Shown: positions 1 to 6,923 of the stretch, piece after piece | How positions within the stretch are numbered: position 1 is the first letter of the stretch | How the letters are laid out: every line of letters starts with the position of its first letter | From: Candidatus Shapirobacteria bacterium | GTDB lineage: Bacteria; Patescibacteriota; Microgenomatia; UBA12405 | Length of the DNA: 8,303 nucleotides | Assembly: GCA_003647605.1 (NCBI GenBank) | Contig: QMND01000021.1 | Location: 1-8,303 of the forward strand | Reading direction: 5' to 3' | Program-made: the position numbers and the translations under genes | The notes under the pieces: model-generated | Told to the model about the DNA's origin: nothing | The model's database searches: none | The model's input: only the letters and a program-made list of their open reading frames with translations

Positions 1-1
1 A

Positions 2-85
2 TTATATATATGGCAACAAAAATACATTTTGAAAAAATCAGTAGACGCAGGAATTATACAAATACTTGAAATAAAAAATAAATAG
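2..85 (+). CDS. Possible C-terminal tail of an upstream gene (partial)
   Basis: The reading frame beginning at base 2 is open from the left edge to a TAG at 83-85. It gives 27 residues (LYIWQQKYILKK...) that read like an ordinary protein tail, alternating hydrophobic and lysine residues. It could be the end of a gene whose body lies outside the window. A second frame (from base 1, ending TGA at 67-69) is also open but gives a less protein-like, Arg/Asn/Thr-rich tail. The stretch is too short to identify and may be non-coding. Confidence 0.3.
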   Translation, partial: LYIWQQKYILKKSVDAGIIQILEIKNK

Positions 86-94
86 TTATAAACT
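66..94 (+). promoter_or_regulatory. Candidate sigma-70 type promoter for the gene at 127
   Basis: TTGAAA at 66-71 and TAAACT at 89-94 are separated by 17 bases, a standard arrangement for a housekeeping promoter. Transcription would start near 101, leaving a leader of about 25 bases before the ATG at 127. The region is very AT-rich, so chance matches are likely. No Shine-Dalgarno sequence precedes the ATG. Confidence 0.4.
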
Positions 95-126
95 GTGTTT
101 AATTAGTTAATATTTTACAAATTTTT

Positions 127-816
127 ATGCCACCACAAATACCATCTTTTCCCGGACAAACTCCCGCCGTGGAAGCAAATTTAGCTGCGGAAACACAAGT
201 AGTTAAGGACATGCTTAAAACAGAGGCCGATAATCTCAAATGTCCAATTTTTTCCACCCCCATATACGAACAAGGGAGTGCAGTCCATGATGCAGAGTGG
301 ACGGTGTATAAAAAGGGAAATGACGATAGAGATTTTGCAGGCACGGAACCTTTTACGAGGCATATAGAAACTGTAGACGAAAGAGGTGATTTTGCTAGCT
401 ACATGATTGGAGCTAAAGAATCATTGCTACAAATAGCAAGCACTTTTGATTTGGGTTTGGATTCTACGGATAGAGTTGAATTAGATGTACAACAGTTTAT
501 ACACTGGGACGGAGATACGGGATTGGTGTCTCGAAGAGAGTTTGGTATTGGTCTTCTTGTCTTTTCCAACACAAAAACAAATGAAGAGTTGGATAAACTG
601 GCAAGACGACTTACTCAAGCTTATACAGAGTATAGAAATGCCAAGGAAAGAGGTGAAAGTCCTGTGGCTATGCCAGCAGAAGACAAAAGGATTAAATGGG
701 GAGAGAGTCAGGAGACGGTCATCAATCCCCAAAAAAGCGACAAAATAAAATGGGGCAAGCGAACACTTAAAGATAGAGTTGTTGATGCGCTTAGGGCAGC
801 AGGAAGAGCTTTTTAA
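127..816 (+). CDS. Unrecognised soluble protein with duplicated IKWG motif
   Basis: The 229-residue product is not recognised. It has no signal peptide or membrane segment, so it is probably cytoplasmic. The N-terminus is Pro/Gln-rich (residues 1-15). A mixed alpha/beta body follows (about 20-155), with an acidic and aromatic centre. A charged helical stretch covers about 152-175. The tail carries two near-copies of one motif, DKRIKWG (186-192) and DKIKWG (205-210), followed by a basic amphipathic end rich in Arg and Ala. The motif pair could be short linear binding sites or a remnant duplication, which is inference. Lysine content (16 of 229) is lower than in the gat and typA proteins. It stands alone, with its own candidate promoter upstream and a 76-base gap before typA. 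The open frame and consistent composition support a real gene, but no function can be assigned. Confidence 0.7.
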   Translation: MPPQIPSFPGQTPAVEANLAAETQVVKDMLKTEADNLKCPIFSTPIYEQGSAVHDAEWTVYKKGNDDRDFAGTEPFTRHIETVDERGDFASYMIGAKESLLQIASTFDLGLDSTDRVELDVQQFIHWDGDTGLVSRREFGIGLLVFSNTKTNEELDKLARRLTQAYTEYRNAKERGESPVAMPAEDKRIKWGESQETVINPQKSDKIKWGKRTLKDRVVDALRAAGRAF

Positions 817-844
817 TGAGACGGTAAAGTAGGTTTGGTCGATT

Positions 845-876
845 AAAAACCAACTATCACCTAAAATATGGTTTTT
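845..876 (+). other. Inverted repeat upstream of typA, weak terminator or operator candidate
   Basis: AAAAACCA at 845-852 is the exact reverse complement of TGGTTTTT at 869-876, giving an 8-bp stem with a 16-base loop. It lies after the stop of the preceding gene and its right arm ends five bases before the typA -10 box. The stem is AT-rich and its T run is inside the arm, so it would be a poor terminator. It could instead be a protein-binding site overlapping the promoter spacer. Confidence 0.3.
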
Positions 877-880
877 GGTG

Positions 881-886
881 TAAAAT
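881..886 (+). promoter_or_regulatory. -10 box for leaderless typA mRNA
   Basis: TAAAAT at 881-886 ends six bases before the typA ATG at 893. Transcription normally begins about 6-7 bases after a -10 box, so the mRNA would start at or next to the ATG. No Shine-Dalgarno sequence is present, which agrees. No convincing -35 box is visible. The same spacing is found at gatC. Confidence 0.55.
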
Positions 887-892
887 GTCGGA

Positions 893-2737
893 ATGTGGAA
901 AGTAAATGATATTAGGAATATAGCCGTAATTGCCCATGTTGACCATGGCAAGACAACCCTAGTCGATGCTTTGTTAAAACAAAGCAAGTTGTTTAGGGAC
1001 AATCAAGCTGAAATGGGGCAAAGCCGAATTTTGGACACTAATGACTTGGAAAGAGAAAAAGGTATTACTATTATGTCCAAAAACGCATCTATTCTTTATA
1101 AAGGCATCAAGATCAATATTATAGACACTCCAGGACATGCCGATTTCGGAGGAGAGGTAGAGAGAGTTCTAAATATGGCTGATAGCGCTTTGTTGATAGT
1201 CGATGCAGGCGAAGGAGTTATGCCACAAACTCGTTTTGTCTTAAAAAAGGCTATCGAGTTTGGTTTAAAAATTATTGTAGTAATTAATAAAATCGATAAA
1301 AAAGAAGCAGATTCGAAAGTAGTCTTGAATCAAATCGAGGATTTGTTTTTATCTATGGCAGTGGATGAAGATTTTTTGGATTTTCCAGTTGTCTATGCTA
1401 TTGGCAGGCAAGGAAAAACATTTGAGAATATCCCCAATGATTTGGAAGTAGAAGCCGATGTAACCCCGTTACTTGAAGCAATTTATAAATACAGTCCTAG
1501 TTCAACCAAAGACAAAGATCAACCATTAAGAATATTAGTTTCCTCTTTCGAAAAGAATGAATATTTAGGAAAACTAGCATTAGGAAGAGTTAATAGTGGA
1601 AAAATTAGAGTTGGTCAGAGAGTTAAATTGATATCAGAAAATGAGGGTAAACTAGACAGTTTTAATATAGAAAAGCTTTATATCAACGAAGGAATTAGTA
1701 AAATTGAAGTGAATGATGCTGAAAGTGGCGAAATTGTCTATTTATCGGGTAATTCAGAAATTAAAATTGGTCAAACCATTGCTGATTTGAATGTAGAAAA
1801 AGCAATGAAAACTATTTCGGTAACTGAACCGACCATTAAGGCTAGCTTTGGACCAAATACTTCAATTTTAGCTCCTAATGAATCAACTTTTTTAACTAGT
1901 AGACAAATAAAAGACAGGTTGAAAAATGAAGTGGAAAGAGATTTAGGGCTAAGGATAGAAGACGACCATCAAGATAGCACTAAATTGATAGTAGCTGGCA
2001 GGGGTGAATTACACTTGGCTATCTTAATAGAAAAATTAAGAAGGGAAGGATATGCTTTAGAAATTGGTAAACCAGAAGTAGTTTTAAAAAGAATTGGAGG
2101 AGTTATTTGTGAACCAGTTGAAGAATTAACTATTTTGACTTCTCAAGATTACGTGGGGGTAATTAGTTCAGAATTGGGCAAGAGAAGAGGTGAAATGTTA
2201 GACATGAGTACTTCAGCTGATGGAAGTGTTAGAATGATTTATAAAATTAGTGAAGAAAACAGTCTTGGCTTGAGAAGTATTTTGATTAGTCAGACTAGGG
2301 GATCCATGTCTTTGAGTTATTCTTTTTTAGGTTTTGAGCCAAAACAAGAAAGCCACTCTGGCCAAAGAAACGGGGTTATGATTGCTTCTAAATCTGGTAA
2401 GTCTTTGTCTTATGGTTTGGATTTGACCCAAAAAAGAGGCATTATGTTTGTATCTCCAGGCGAAGATATTTACGAGGGTCAAGTGGTTGGTTTAAGACCA
2501 ATAGAAAGAGATCTAGAAGTAAATGTTTGCCGAGGTAAACAATTGACTAATATGAGAGCAGCTGGTAACGACGATACTATTAGTTTAACTCCAGCTACTA
2601 AATACAGTATAGAAGAATGTTTGGACTTTATTGAAGAGGATGAGTTGATAGATGTAACACCCAAAGCAGTTAGGTTAAGAAAAAAATATCTAAGTAGGTT
2701 AGACAGACTAAGACAGAGTCGGAAAAAGAAAAAGTAG
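893..2737 (+). CDS. typA: Ribosome-associated GTPase TypA/BipA
   Basis: This is a translational GTPase of the EF-G-like family that binds the ribosome and is linked in other bacteria to ribosome assembly and stress or cold adaptation. The 614-residue length matches the family. The G domain (about 6-200) shows G1 AHVDHGKTT (14-22), G2 EREKGIT (53-59), G3 DTPGH (78-82, catalytic His82) and G4 NKID (132-135). A beta-barrel domain II (about 210-300) follows, then domain III with GRGELHL (369-375), domain V (about 405-480), and the TypA-specific C-terminal domain with GQRNGV (490-495) and a [10 protein letters not shown] segment (549-558). Oddities: the G5 position, usually SA, reads Ile170-Gly171, and the usual RGLIGFRS segment is NSLGLRS (456-462). 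The protein ends in a Lys-rich tail. The start is fixed by the -10 box six bases upstream and by the G1 motif lying at the usual distance from it. Confidence 0.97.
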   Translation: MWKVNDIRNIAVIAHVDHGKTTLVDALLKQSKLFRDNQAEMGQSRILDTNDLEREKGITIMSKNASILYKGIKINIIDTPGHADFGGEVERVLNMADSALLIVDAGEGVMPQTRFVLKKAIEFGLKIIVVINKIDKKEADSKVVLNQIEDLFLSMAVDEDFLDFPVVYAIGRQGKTFENIPNDLEVEADVTPLLEAIYKYSPSSTKDKDQPLRILVSSFEKNEYLGKLALGRVNSGKIRVGQRVKLISENEGKLDSFNIEKLYINEGISKIEVNDAESGEIVYLSGNSEIKIGQTIADLNVEKAMKTISVTEPTIKASFGPNTSILAPNESTFLTSRQIKDRLKNEVERDLGLRIEDDHQDSTKLIVAGRGELHLAILIEKLRREGYALEIGKPEVVLKRIGGVICEPVEELTILTSQDYVGVISSELGKRRGEMLDMSTSADGSVRMIYKISEENSLGLRSILISQTRGSMSLSYSFLGFEPKQESHSGQRNGVMIASKSGKSLSYGLDLTQKRGIMFVSPGEDIYEGQVVGLRPIERDLEVNVCRGKQLTNMRAAGNDDTISLTPATKYSIEECLDFIEEDELIDVTPKAVRLRKKYLSRLDRLRQSRKKKK

Positions 2738-2739
2738 AC

Positions 2740-2769
2740 ATCGTTAGTGAATATCGTTCTAAAATCGTT
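2740..2769 (+). promoter_or_regulatory. Triple ATCGTT direct repeat upstream of gatC
   Basis: ATCGTT occurs at 2740-2745, 2753-2758 and 2764-2769, with start-to-start distances of 13 and 11 bases. The last copy abuts the gatC -10 box. Roughly helical-turn spacing just upstream of a promoter suggests a regulator or activator binding site, or an UP-like element. No canonical -35 box is visible here. The function is inference. Confidence 0.35.
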
Positions 2770-2775
2770 TATAAT
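2770..2775 (+). promoter_or_regulatory. -10 box for leaderless gat operon mRNA
   Basis: A perfect TATAAT at 2770-2775 ends six bases before the gatC ATG at 2782, the same distance as at typA. The transcript would begin at or beside the ATG. This supports 2782 rather than the in-frame ATG at 2794 as the gatC start. Confidence 0.65.
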
Positions 2776-2781
2776 GGCAGA

Positions 2782-3087
2782 ATGTCTAGTCAAATGGACT
2801 TGAATGACGTTGAATACTTAGCTCAATTGTCCAAATTGTCCTTAAGCCAAAAACAACTGAAAAAAATTTTGGTCGATTTAAGAGCAATTATTGGTCACAT
2901 GAGCAAGGTTTCAAAAATGAAATTATCTAAAAAAATACCAAGAACCAATCGTCTAGGAAATGAGCAAAATGTATGGAGAGAGGATGTGGTCGAGACGTCA
3001 TTAAACCAAGAGGTGGCGCTTAAAAATGCTAAAAGAAAATACAATGGTTATTTTGTAGTTAAACAGCTGGTGAGGAAAACAAAATGA
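2782..3087 (+). CDS. gatC: Aspartyl/glutamyl-tRNA amidotransferase subunit C
   Basis: GatC is the small subunit of the heterotrimeric amidotransferase that converts Glu-tRNA(Gln) and Asp-tRNA(Asn) to the amidated forms. It wraps around the GatA-GatB interface and stabilises GatA. The 101-residue length is typical. The N-terminal helix (about 8-20, VEYLAQLSKLSLS) matches the family pattern of VxxxAxLARLxLS. The C-terminal signature is also present: REDVVETSL followed by A-x-NA and then NGYFVV (about 72-95). The product is strongly basic and Lys-rich like GatA and GatB here. It is first in the operon, has its own leaderless-type promoter, and its stop overlaps the gatA start in an ATGA arrangement, so the two are probably translationally coupled. 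Confidence 0.93.
   Translation: MSSQMDLNDVEYLAQLSKLSLSQKQLKKILVDLRAIIGHMSKVSKMKLSKKIPRTNRLGNEQNVWREDVVETSLNQEVALKNAKRKYNGYFVVKQLVRKTK
3069..3075 (+). promoter_or_regulatory. Shine-Dalgarno-like site for gatA
   Basis: GGTGAGG at 3069-3075 lies inside the end of gatC, eight bases before the gatA ATG at 3084. It is the best Shine-Dalgarno candidate in the window. This internal operon gene has one while the promoter-proximal genes do not. It favours 3084 over the in-frame ATGs at 3087 and 3093. Confidence 0.55.
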
Positions 3088-4505
3088 TGTTAATGGATTT
3101 ATCAATACCTGAGTTATCTAAACTTTTGGTAGCTAGGAAAATTTCTTCTGTAGATTTAGTAAAAGAATCATACAAGAGAATAACAGCTTGGGATGGTCAA
3201 CTAAACAGCTTTATTAGCCTGAAAGATAAAAAAATAGCAATAAGAGAGGCTAATATCTTAGACAAAAACAGAACTAAAAACAGCGGAGCTTTGTATGGAT
3301 TAGTTTTTTCGATGAAAGACGCATACCTTGCCTTAGGTACAAAGACTACCTGTGCTAGTAACATGCTCAAAAACTTCAAGTCACCATATTCTTCTACTGT
3401 ATACCAAAAGTTAAAGTCAGCAGGTGCAATTTTGATAGGTAAAAATAATTTAGATTCATGGGGACACGGAGGATCCACTGAGAATAGCGACTTTGGTGTA
3501 AGTAAAAATCCATGGGACCAAAAACGGGTGGCTGGTGGTTCTTCTGGTGGATCAGCCATAGCCGTAGCAAGCAGAATGGTAAATTTTGCAATCGGCGAGG
3601 ATACGGGAGGGTCAATCCGTAATCCATCCAGTATGTGTAATATTAGTGGACTAAAGGTGAGTTATGGTAGAGTTAGTCGATGGGGAACTATTGCCTATGC
3701 GTCCTCCTTAGATACCGTAGGACCGATGGCTAAAAGTTCCGAAGATTTGGCGTATGTTTTACAAGAAATGGCTGGCGCGGACAAAAAAGATGCCTCTAGT
3801 GCCCAAAAAAAGTTAGATGACTATATATCTAACCTCAAAAAAAGAATAAAGGGTAAAAAGATTGGTCTAGCCAAAGAATTTTTTAGTAAAAACATTGACC
3901 CTGAAATAGAAAAAATAGTAAGAAAGGTGGCAGAAAGATTGACAAGGTTGGGGGCCGAAATTGTGAATGTCAGTATACCTCATTTGAACTATGGTATTTC
4001 AATATATTATTTGATAGCTTTAAGCGAGACCAGCTCGAATATGGCTAGATACGATGGAGTGAGGTATGGAAACAAAAGAGAAAGCTTAAGTCCCGAGACG
4101 ATAAAAAGAATAATATTAGGTACATACGCTTTATCGGCCGGATATGCGGACAAGCTGTATAAGAAGGCTCAAAAGGCTAGAACTGTATTGATTGATGAGT
4201 ACAGGCGTGTTTTTAAAAAGTGCGATGTGTTGTTGGCCCCAGTTACACCAAGTAAACCCGCCAAGATAGGAGAGTTGATCAATGATCCTGTAAAGAACTT
4301 TTTAGAAGATTTGTATACAGTGACTGTCAATGTGGCCGGATTGCCAAGTTTAGCTATTCCCGCCGGGTTTACAAAGGACAATTTACCAATTGGAGTACAA
4401 TTAATAGGAGAAAGGTTTCATGAAGCCGAGCTGCTAAACATTGGATACAAATATCAACAAAATTTTAGAGATTATAAAAAAATTCCAACAACGATTAAAA
4501 ATTAA
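3084..4505 (+). CDS. gatA: Aspartyl/glutamyl-tRNA amidotransferase subunit A (glutaminase)
   Basis: GatA hydrolyses glutamine and supplies ammonia through a tunnel to GatB. It belongs to the amidase-signature family, and the 473-residue length is near the usual 480-490. The catalytic Ser-cisSer-Lys triad is intact: Lys78 in FSMKD, Ser153 in GGSSGGS (151-157) and nucleophile Ser177 in DTGGSIR (173-179). The residues that bind glutamine in the Staphylococcus enzyme (Arg358 and Asp425 there) correspond by local alignment to Arg342 and Asp409, so this subunit should be able to use glutamine by itself. Other family landmarks are YGRVSRWG (194-201), ARYDGVRYG (321-329) and GLPSLAIPAGF (419-429). 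One small change is KDA where KDN is usual. It overlaps gatC by four bases and is followed after 17 bases by the asparaginase gene. Confidence 0.98.
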   Translation: MMLMDLSIPELSKLLVARKISSVDLVKESYKRITAWDGQLNSFISLKDKKIAIREANILDKNRTKNSGALYGLVFSMKDAYLALGTKTTCASNMLKNFKSPYSSTVYQKLKSAGAILIGKNNLDSWGHGGSTENSDFGVSKNPWDQKRVAGGSSGGSAIAVASRMVNFAIGEDTGGSIRNPSSMCNISGLKVSYGRVSRWGTIAYASSLDTVGPMAKSSEDLAYVLQEMAGADKKDASSAQKKLDDYISNLKKRIKGKKIGLAKEFFSKNIDPEIEKIVRKVAERLTRLGAEIVNVSIPHLNYGISIYYLIALSETSSNMARYDGVRYGNKRESLSPETIKRIILGTYALSAGYADKLYKKAQKARTVLIDEYRRVFKKCDVLLAPVTPSKPAKIGELINDPVKNFLEDLYTVTVNVAGLPSLAIPAGFTKDNLPIGVQLIGERFHEAELLNIGYKYQQNFRDYKKIPTTIKN

Positions 4506-4522
4506 AACATACCAATACAACT

Positions 4523-5557
4523 ATGAAAGAACAAACAGGAAAAAGATATGTGTTAGTGAGAGGTGGTGGAACCATTGGTAGTGTAGAAGTAAACGGAACT
4601 AGAGTGGCGGGGGAAGGACGCGTATCTTTTGAGGGGCATTATCAGGGCGGGCAACCTGACACAGAGGCCGTTGCATATACTGGATTGAGTGAAAATAATT
4701 GCGAATCTGTTTTGGGTGCTTTTGCAGACACAGTTGCAGGAATGCTAGACAACGGGTTGGGGATTGTTGTGACCCATGGAACAGATAGTATGGAAATTAC
4801 CGCAAGACATTTAGACAGTGTCTTGGGTGACAAGTTGCAACGATTAGGGATACCGGTTGTCCTAACTGGAGCTAATAGACCGATTACTGATCCAGAGACT
4901 GATGCTTGGAGAAATTTACATCTGGCTCAAGAGACAGCCATGAGGTTGGGTCAGGGTGGAGTTTATGTAGCTTTTCACGGAAAAATTATCCCAGCCGAAA
5001 CTATAGTTAAAGAACCATATATTCCAGGTATAAGTACAGAGATGCACTATATTAGTACAGATGATCCTGGTTACGAAGATTTATTAAGGCGGCACGAGGC
5101 ATGGCGAGAGGAAATGAGGGAACAAATATTGGAAGAGTTTAGATTAACAGATGTTGATGGTGGTAAAAATAATCAAATACAGATCTATCGGGCTAATTTA
5201 ATCCCAGAAGAACAGGTGGATATAGACGAAGAAACACTGGAAGATGCCCGTGCAATCGTGGTAGTTCTGTATCACTCCAGCACCGCATATACGGCTGAAC
5301 AAAAAATGTCGGTGGCAAATAAAATTGCCGATTGGACAATGAGAGGAATACCAGTATTTGGTGTAACCGAAAACGGAGAACCTGTACAAATAGGTTTGTA
5401 TGAAACAGCGAAAGCTCTAGACGATGCCGGTTTAATAGCTTCATCCTTGGCAGATTTAGACACAGCAGTATTCAGACTGATGGCTATATTGACAAGCAAT
5501 CCAAATGTAATTAAATCGGAAATTATTAGGTTAATGACCCATGAAAACAAAGAATAA
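4523..5557 (+). CDS. L-asparaginase family protein inside the gat operon
   Basis: Members of this family hydrolyse asparagine to aspartate and ammonia. The 344 residues cover the whole fold. Catalytic residues are visible: Thr17 in GGGTIG (14-19), Thr87 and Asp88 in HGTDSME (85-91), and a probable Lys163 in IVKEP. Ser56 is likely a substrate ligand. The C-terminal domain is recognisable from GIPVFGV (275-281) and GLYETAKALDDAGLI (291-305). There is no signal peptide, so it is cytoplasmic. It is not a standard archaeal GatD: the catalytic Thr lies at residue 17, leaving no room for GatD's N-terminal domain, and the partner here is GatB, not GatE. An acidic helical stretch (about 183-208) looks like an insertion. 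By hand count lysine is 11 of 344 (3.2%), against 10.4% in GatA and 13.9% in GatB, suggesting separate origin. It follows gatA by 17 bases without a Shine-Dalgarno site and overlaps gatB by 17. Substrate specificity is unproven. Confidence 0.92.
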   Translation: MKEQTGKRYVLVRGGGTIGSVEVNGTRVAGEGRVSFEGHYQGGQPDTEAVAYTGLSENNCESVLGAFADTVAGMLDNGLGIVVTHGTDSMEITARHLDSVLGDKLQRLGIPVVLTGANRPITDPETDAWRNLHLAQETAMRLGQGGVYVAFHGKIIPAETIVKEPYIPGISTEMHYISTDDPGYEDLLRRHEAWREEMREQILEEFRLTDVDGGKNNQIQIYRANLIPEEQVDIDEETLEDARAIVVVLYHSSTAYTAEQKMSVANKIADWTMRGIPVFGVTENGEPVQIGLYETAKALDDAGLIASSLADLDTAVFRLMAILTSNPNVIKSEIIRLMTHENKE

Positions 5558-6884
5558 ATACAAATTGGTTTGTGGTTTAGAAATACATGTAGAGTTAAAA
5601 ACTGCATCTAAAATGTTTTGTGGTTGCAAAAATGACCCTTTTGGGGCAAAAAAACCAAATATTTATACTTGTCCTGTTTGTTTGGGTTTGCCTGGCGCTC
5701 TACCTGTACCCAATAAAAAAGCCATAGAATGGATAATCCGTCTGGGTTTAGCCTTGAAATGCCCAATTAACACATTTTCCAAATTTGACAGAAAGCATTA
5801 TTTTTATCCGGACTTAGCCAAAGGTTATCAAATTAGCCAATACGACATACCTTTTTGCGGACCAACTACGTTAAAAACAACAGAAGGGATTATTAGAATA
5901 AACAGAATTCATCTAGAAGAAGACACTGGAAAACTACTACATCAGACTGTTGATGGGGAACAAGCAAGTTTGGTTGATTTTAACAGAAGCGGTGTCCCGT
6001 TGATTGAAATCGTGAGCGAGGCAGACATAAAAAGTTCTAAACAGGCAGTAGAATATGCAAAAAAATTAAGAAGGATTATTAGATTTTTGGGGATTGCTGA
6101 TTGTGATATGGAAAAAGGGGGGATGAGGCTGGAAGCGAATATTTCATTAAAAAAAGATAATGATGTTAGCTTACCAAATTATAAGGTTGAAGTAAAAAAT
6201 ATAAACTCCTTCCGCTATATGCAAAAAGCAATTGAATACGAGATACAAAGACAGAAGAAAATACTATCGAAAGGGAAACAACCGATACAAGAAACAAGGG
6301 GGTTTAATCCACAAACAGGAAAAACTTTCAGTCAAAGACAGAAGGAAGGTGCTAAAGATTACAGATATTTCCCAGATCCTGATTTGTCACCAATTTTTTT
6401 TACAAAAGAACAAATTGAAGAGATAGCTAGGGATGTTCCGGAGCTACCATCGGACATTAAGAAAAGATGGATAAAAAAATATGGAATTAGAGATAAATGT
6501 GTGGACCGATTGGTTAAAAACAGTGAGCAGGTCAAATGGCTAGAAAAACTATTTAGTTTGGCAGCCAAAAAACAAATAAATCCGAATAAACTAGTCAAGG
6601 CGATTTTAAATAAAAAAATAAATTGTGACTTGACTACAAGCGTAAATAAAGCACTTAGTCTTTTTGTTACACAAAATAGCAAAAAACAACTTGATATACG
6701 ACTGTTAGAAAAAATTGTTAACGATGTCATGTTGTTATATCCTGCTCAAGTTGAAGCATTTCGAGCAGGAAAAACAACATTAATAAATTTTTTTGTGGGT
6801 CAAGTAGCAAAAAAGGTGGGGAAAGGTGTGGACATACAGCAAATTCGACAATTTTTTGAAAAAAAACTGTTAAAGAAAAAGTAG
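5541..6884 (+). CDS. gatB: Aspartyl/glutamyl-tRNA amidotransferase subunit B
   Basis: GatB binds the misacylated tRNA, activates its side-chain carboxylate with ATP and adds the ammonia delivered from GatA. The 447 residues are slightly short of the usual 470-480 but include all parts. The N-terminal kinase-like cradle has GLEIHVEL (12-19). A complete four-cysteine zinc site is present: Cys27 and Cys29 in FCGC, Cys44 and Cys47 in CPVC. Further landmarks are HLEEDTGK (124-131), DFNRSGVPLIEIV (146-158), EVKNINSF (217-224), DYRYFPDPDL (273-282) and the tRNA-binding tail domain with EAFRAGKT (405-412) and FFVGQVAKK (417-425). The product ends in a Lys-rich tail. Its first 17 bases overlap the end of the asparaginase gene in another frame, so translation is probably coupled. 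No GatE-type insertion is seen. The start is chosen because residues 8-19 match the family N-terminus. Confidence 0.98.
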   Translation: MKTKNKYKLVCGLEIHVELKTASKMFCGCKNDPFGAKKPNIYTCPVCLGLPGALPVPNKKAIEWIIRLGLALKCPINTFSKFDRKHYFYPDLAKGYQISQYDIPFCGPTTLKTTEGIIRINRIHLEEDTGKLLHQTVDGEQASLVDFNRSGVPLIEIVSEADIKSSKQAVEYAKKLRRIIRFLGIADCDMEKGGMRLEANISLKKDNDVSLPNYKVEVKNINSFRYMQKAIEYEIQRQKKILSKGKQPIQETRGFNPQTGKTFSQRQKEGAKDYRYFPDPDLSPIFFTKEQIEEIARDVPELPSDIKKRWIKKYGIRDKCVDRLVKNSEQVKWLEKLFSLAAKKQINPNKLVKAILNKKINCDLTTSVNKALSLFVTQNSKKQLDIRLLEKIVNDVMLLYPAQVEAFRAGKTTLINFFVGQVAKKVGKGVDIQQIRQFFEKKLLKKK

Positions 6885-6888
6885 ACAC

Positions 6889-6916
6889 TTGAGTTTTAGG
6901 CTAAGAAATTTATAAT
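6889..6916 (+). promoter_or_regulatory. Promoter for the thioredoxin-like gene, leaderless type
   Basis: TTGAGT at 6889-6894 and a perfect TATAAT at 6911-6916 are 16 bases apart. The -10 box ends seven bases before the ATG at 6924, predicting a leaderless or nearly leaderless mRNA. This marks a new transcription unit after gatB and repeats the arrangement at typA and gatC. Confidence 0.65.
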
Positions 6917-6923
6917 TTAGTTT

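Noticed and set aside
697..730. TGGGGA/TCCCCA inverted repeat
   Set aside because: It lies inside the coding region, has a long loop, and its G run is explained by Trp-Gly codons of the IKWG motif.
481..1002. 173-codon open frame on the - strand
   Set aside because: It spans the end of the 127-816 gene and the typA start, both better supported, and its Ser/Phe/Cys-rich translation resembles no protein.
6359..6730. 123-codon open frame on the - strand within gatB
   Set aside because: It lies fully inside well-conserved gatB. Ser/Phe/Leu-rich antisense translation is what Lys-rich AT-biased genes produce.
4523..6884. An archaeal GatDE amidotransferase
   Set aside because: The asparaginase has its catalytic Thr at residue 17 with no GatD N-terminal domain. 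The following gene is GatB-sized with no GatE insertion, and gatA and gatC are present.
6901..6920. Imperfect palindrome around the TATAAT upstream of the thioredoxin-like gene
   Set aside because: It consists almost entirely of A and T with a bulge, which is expected around a -10 box, and has no T tract to act as a terminator.
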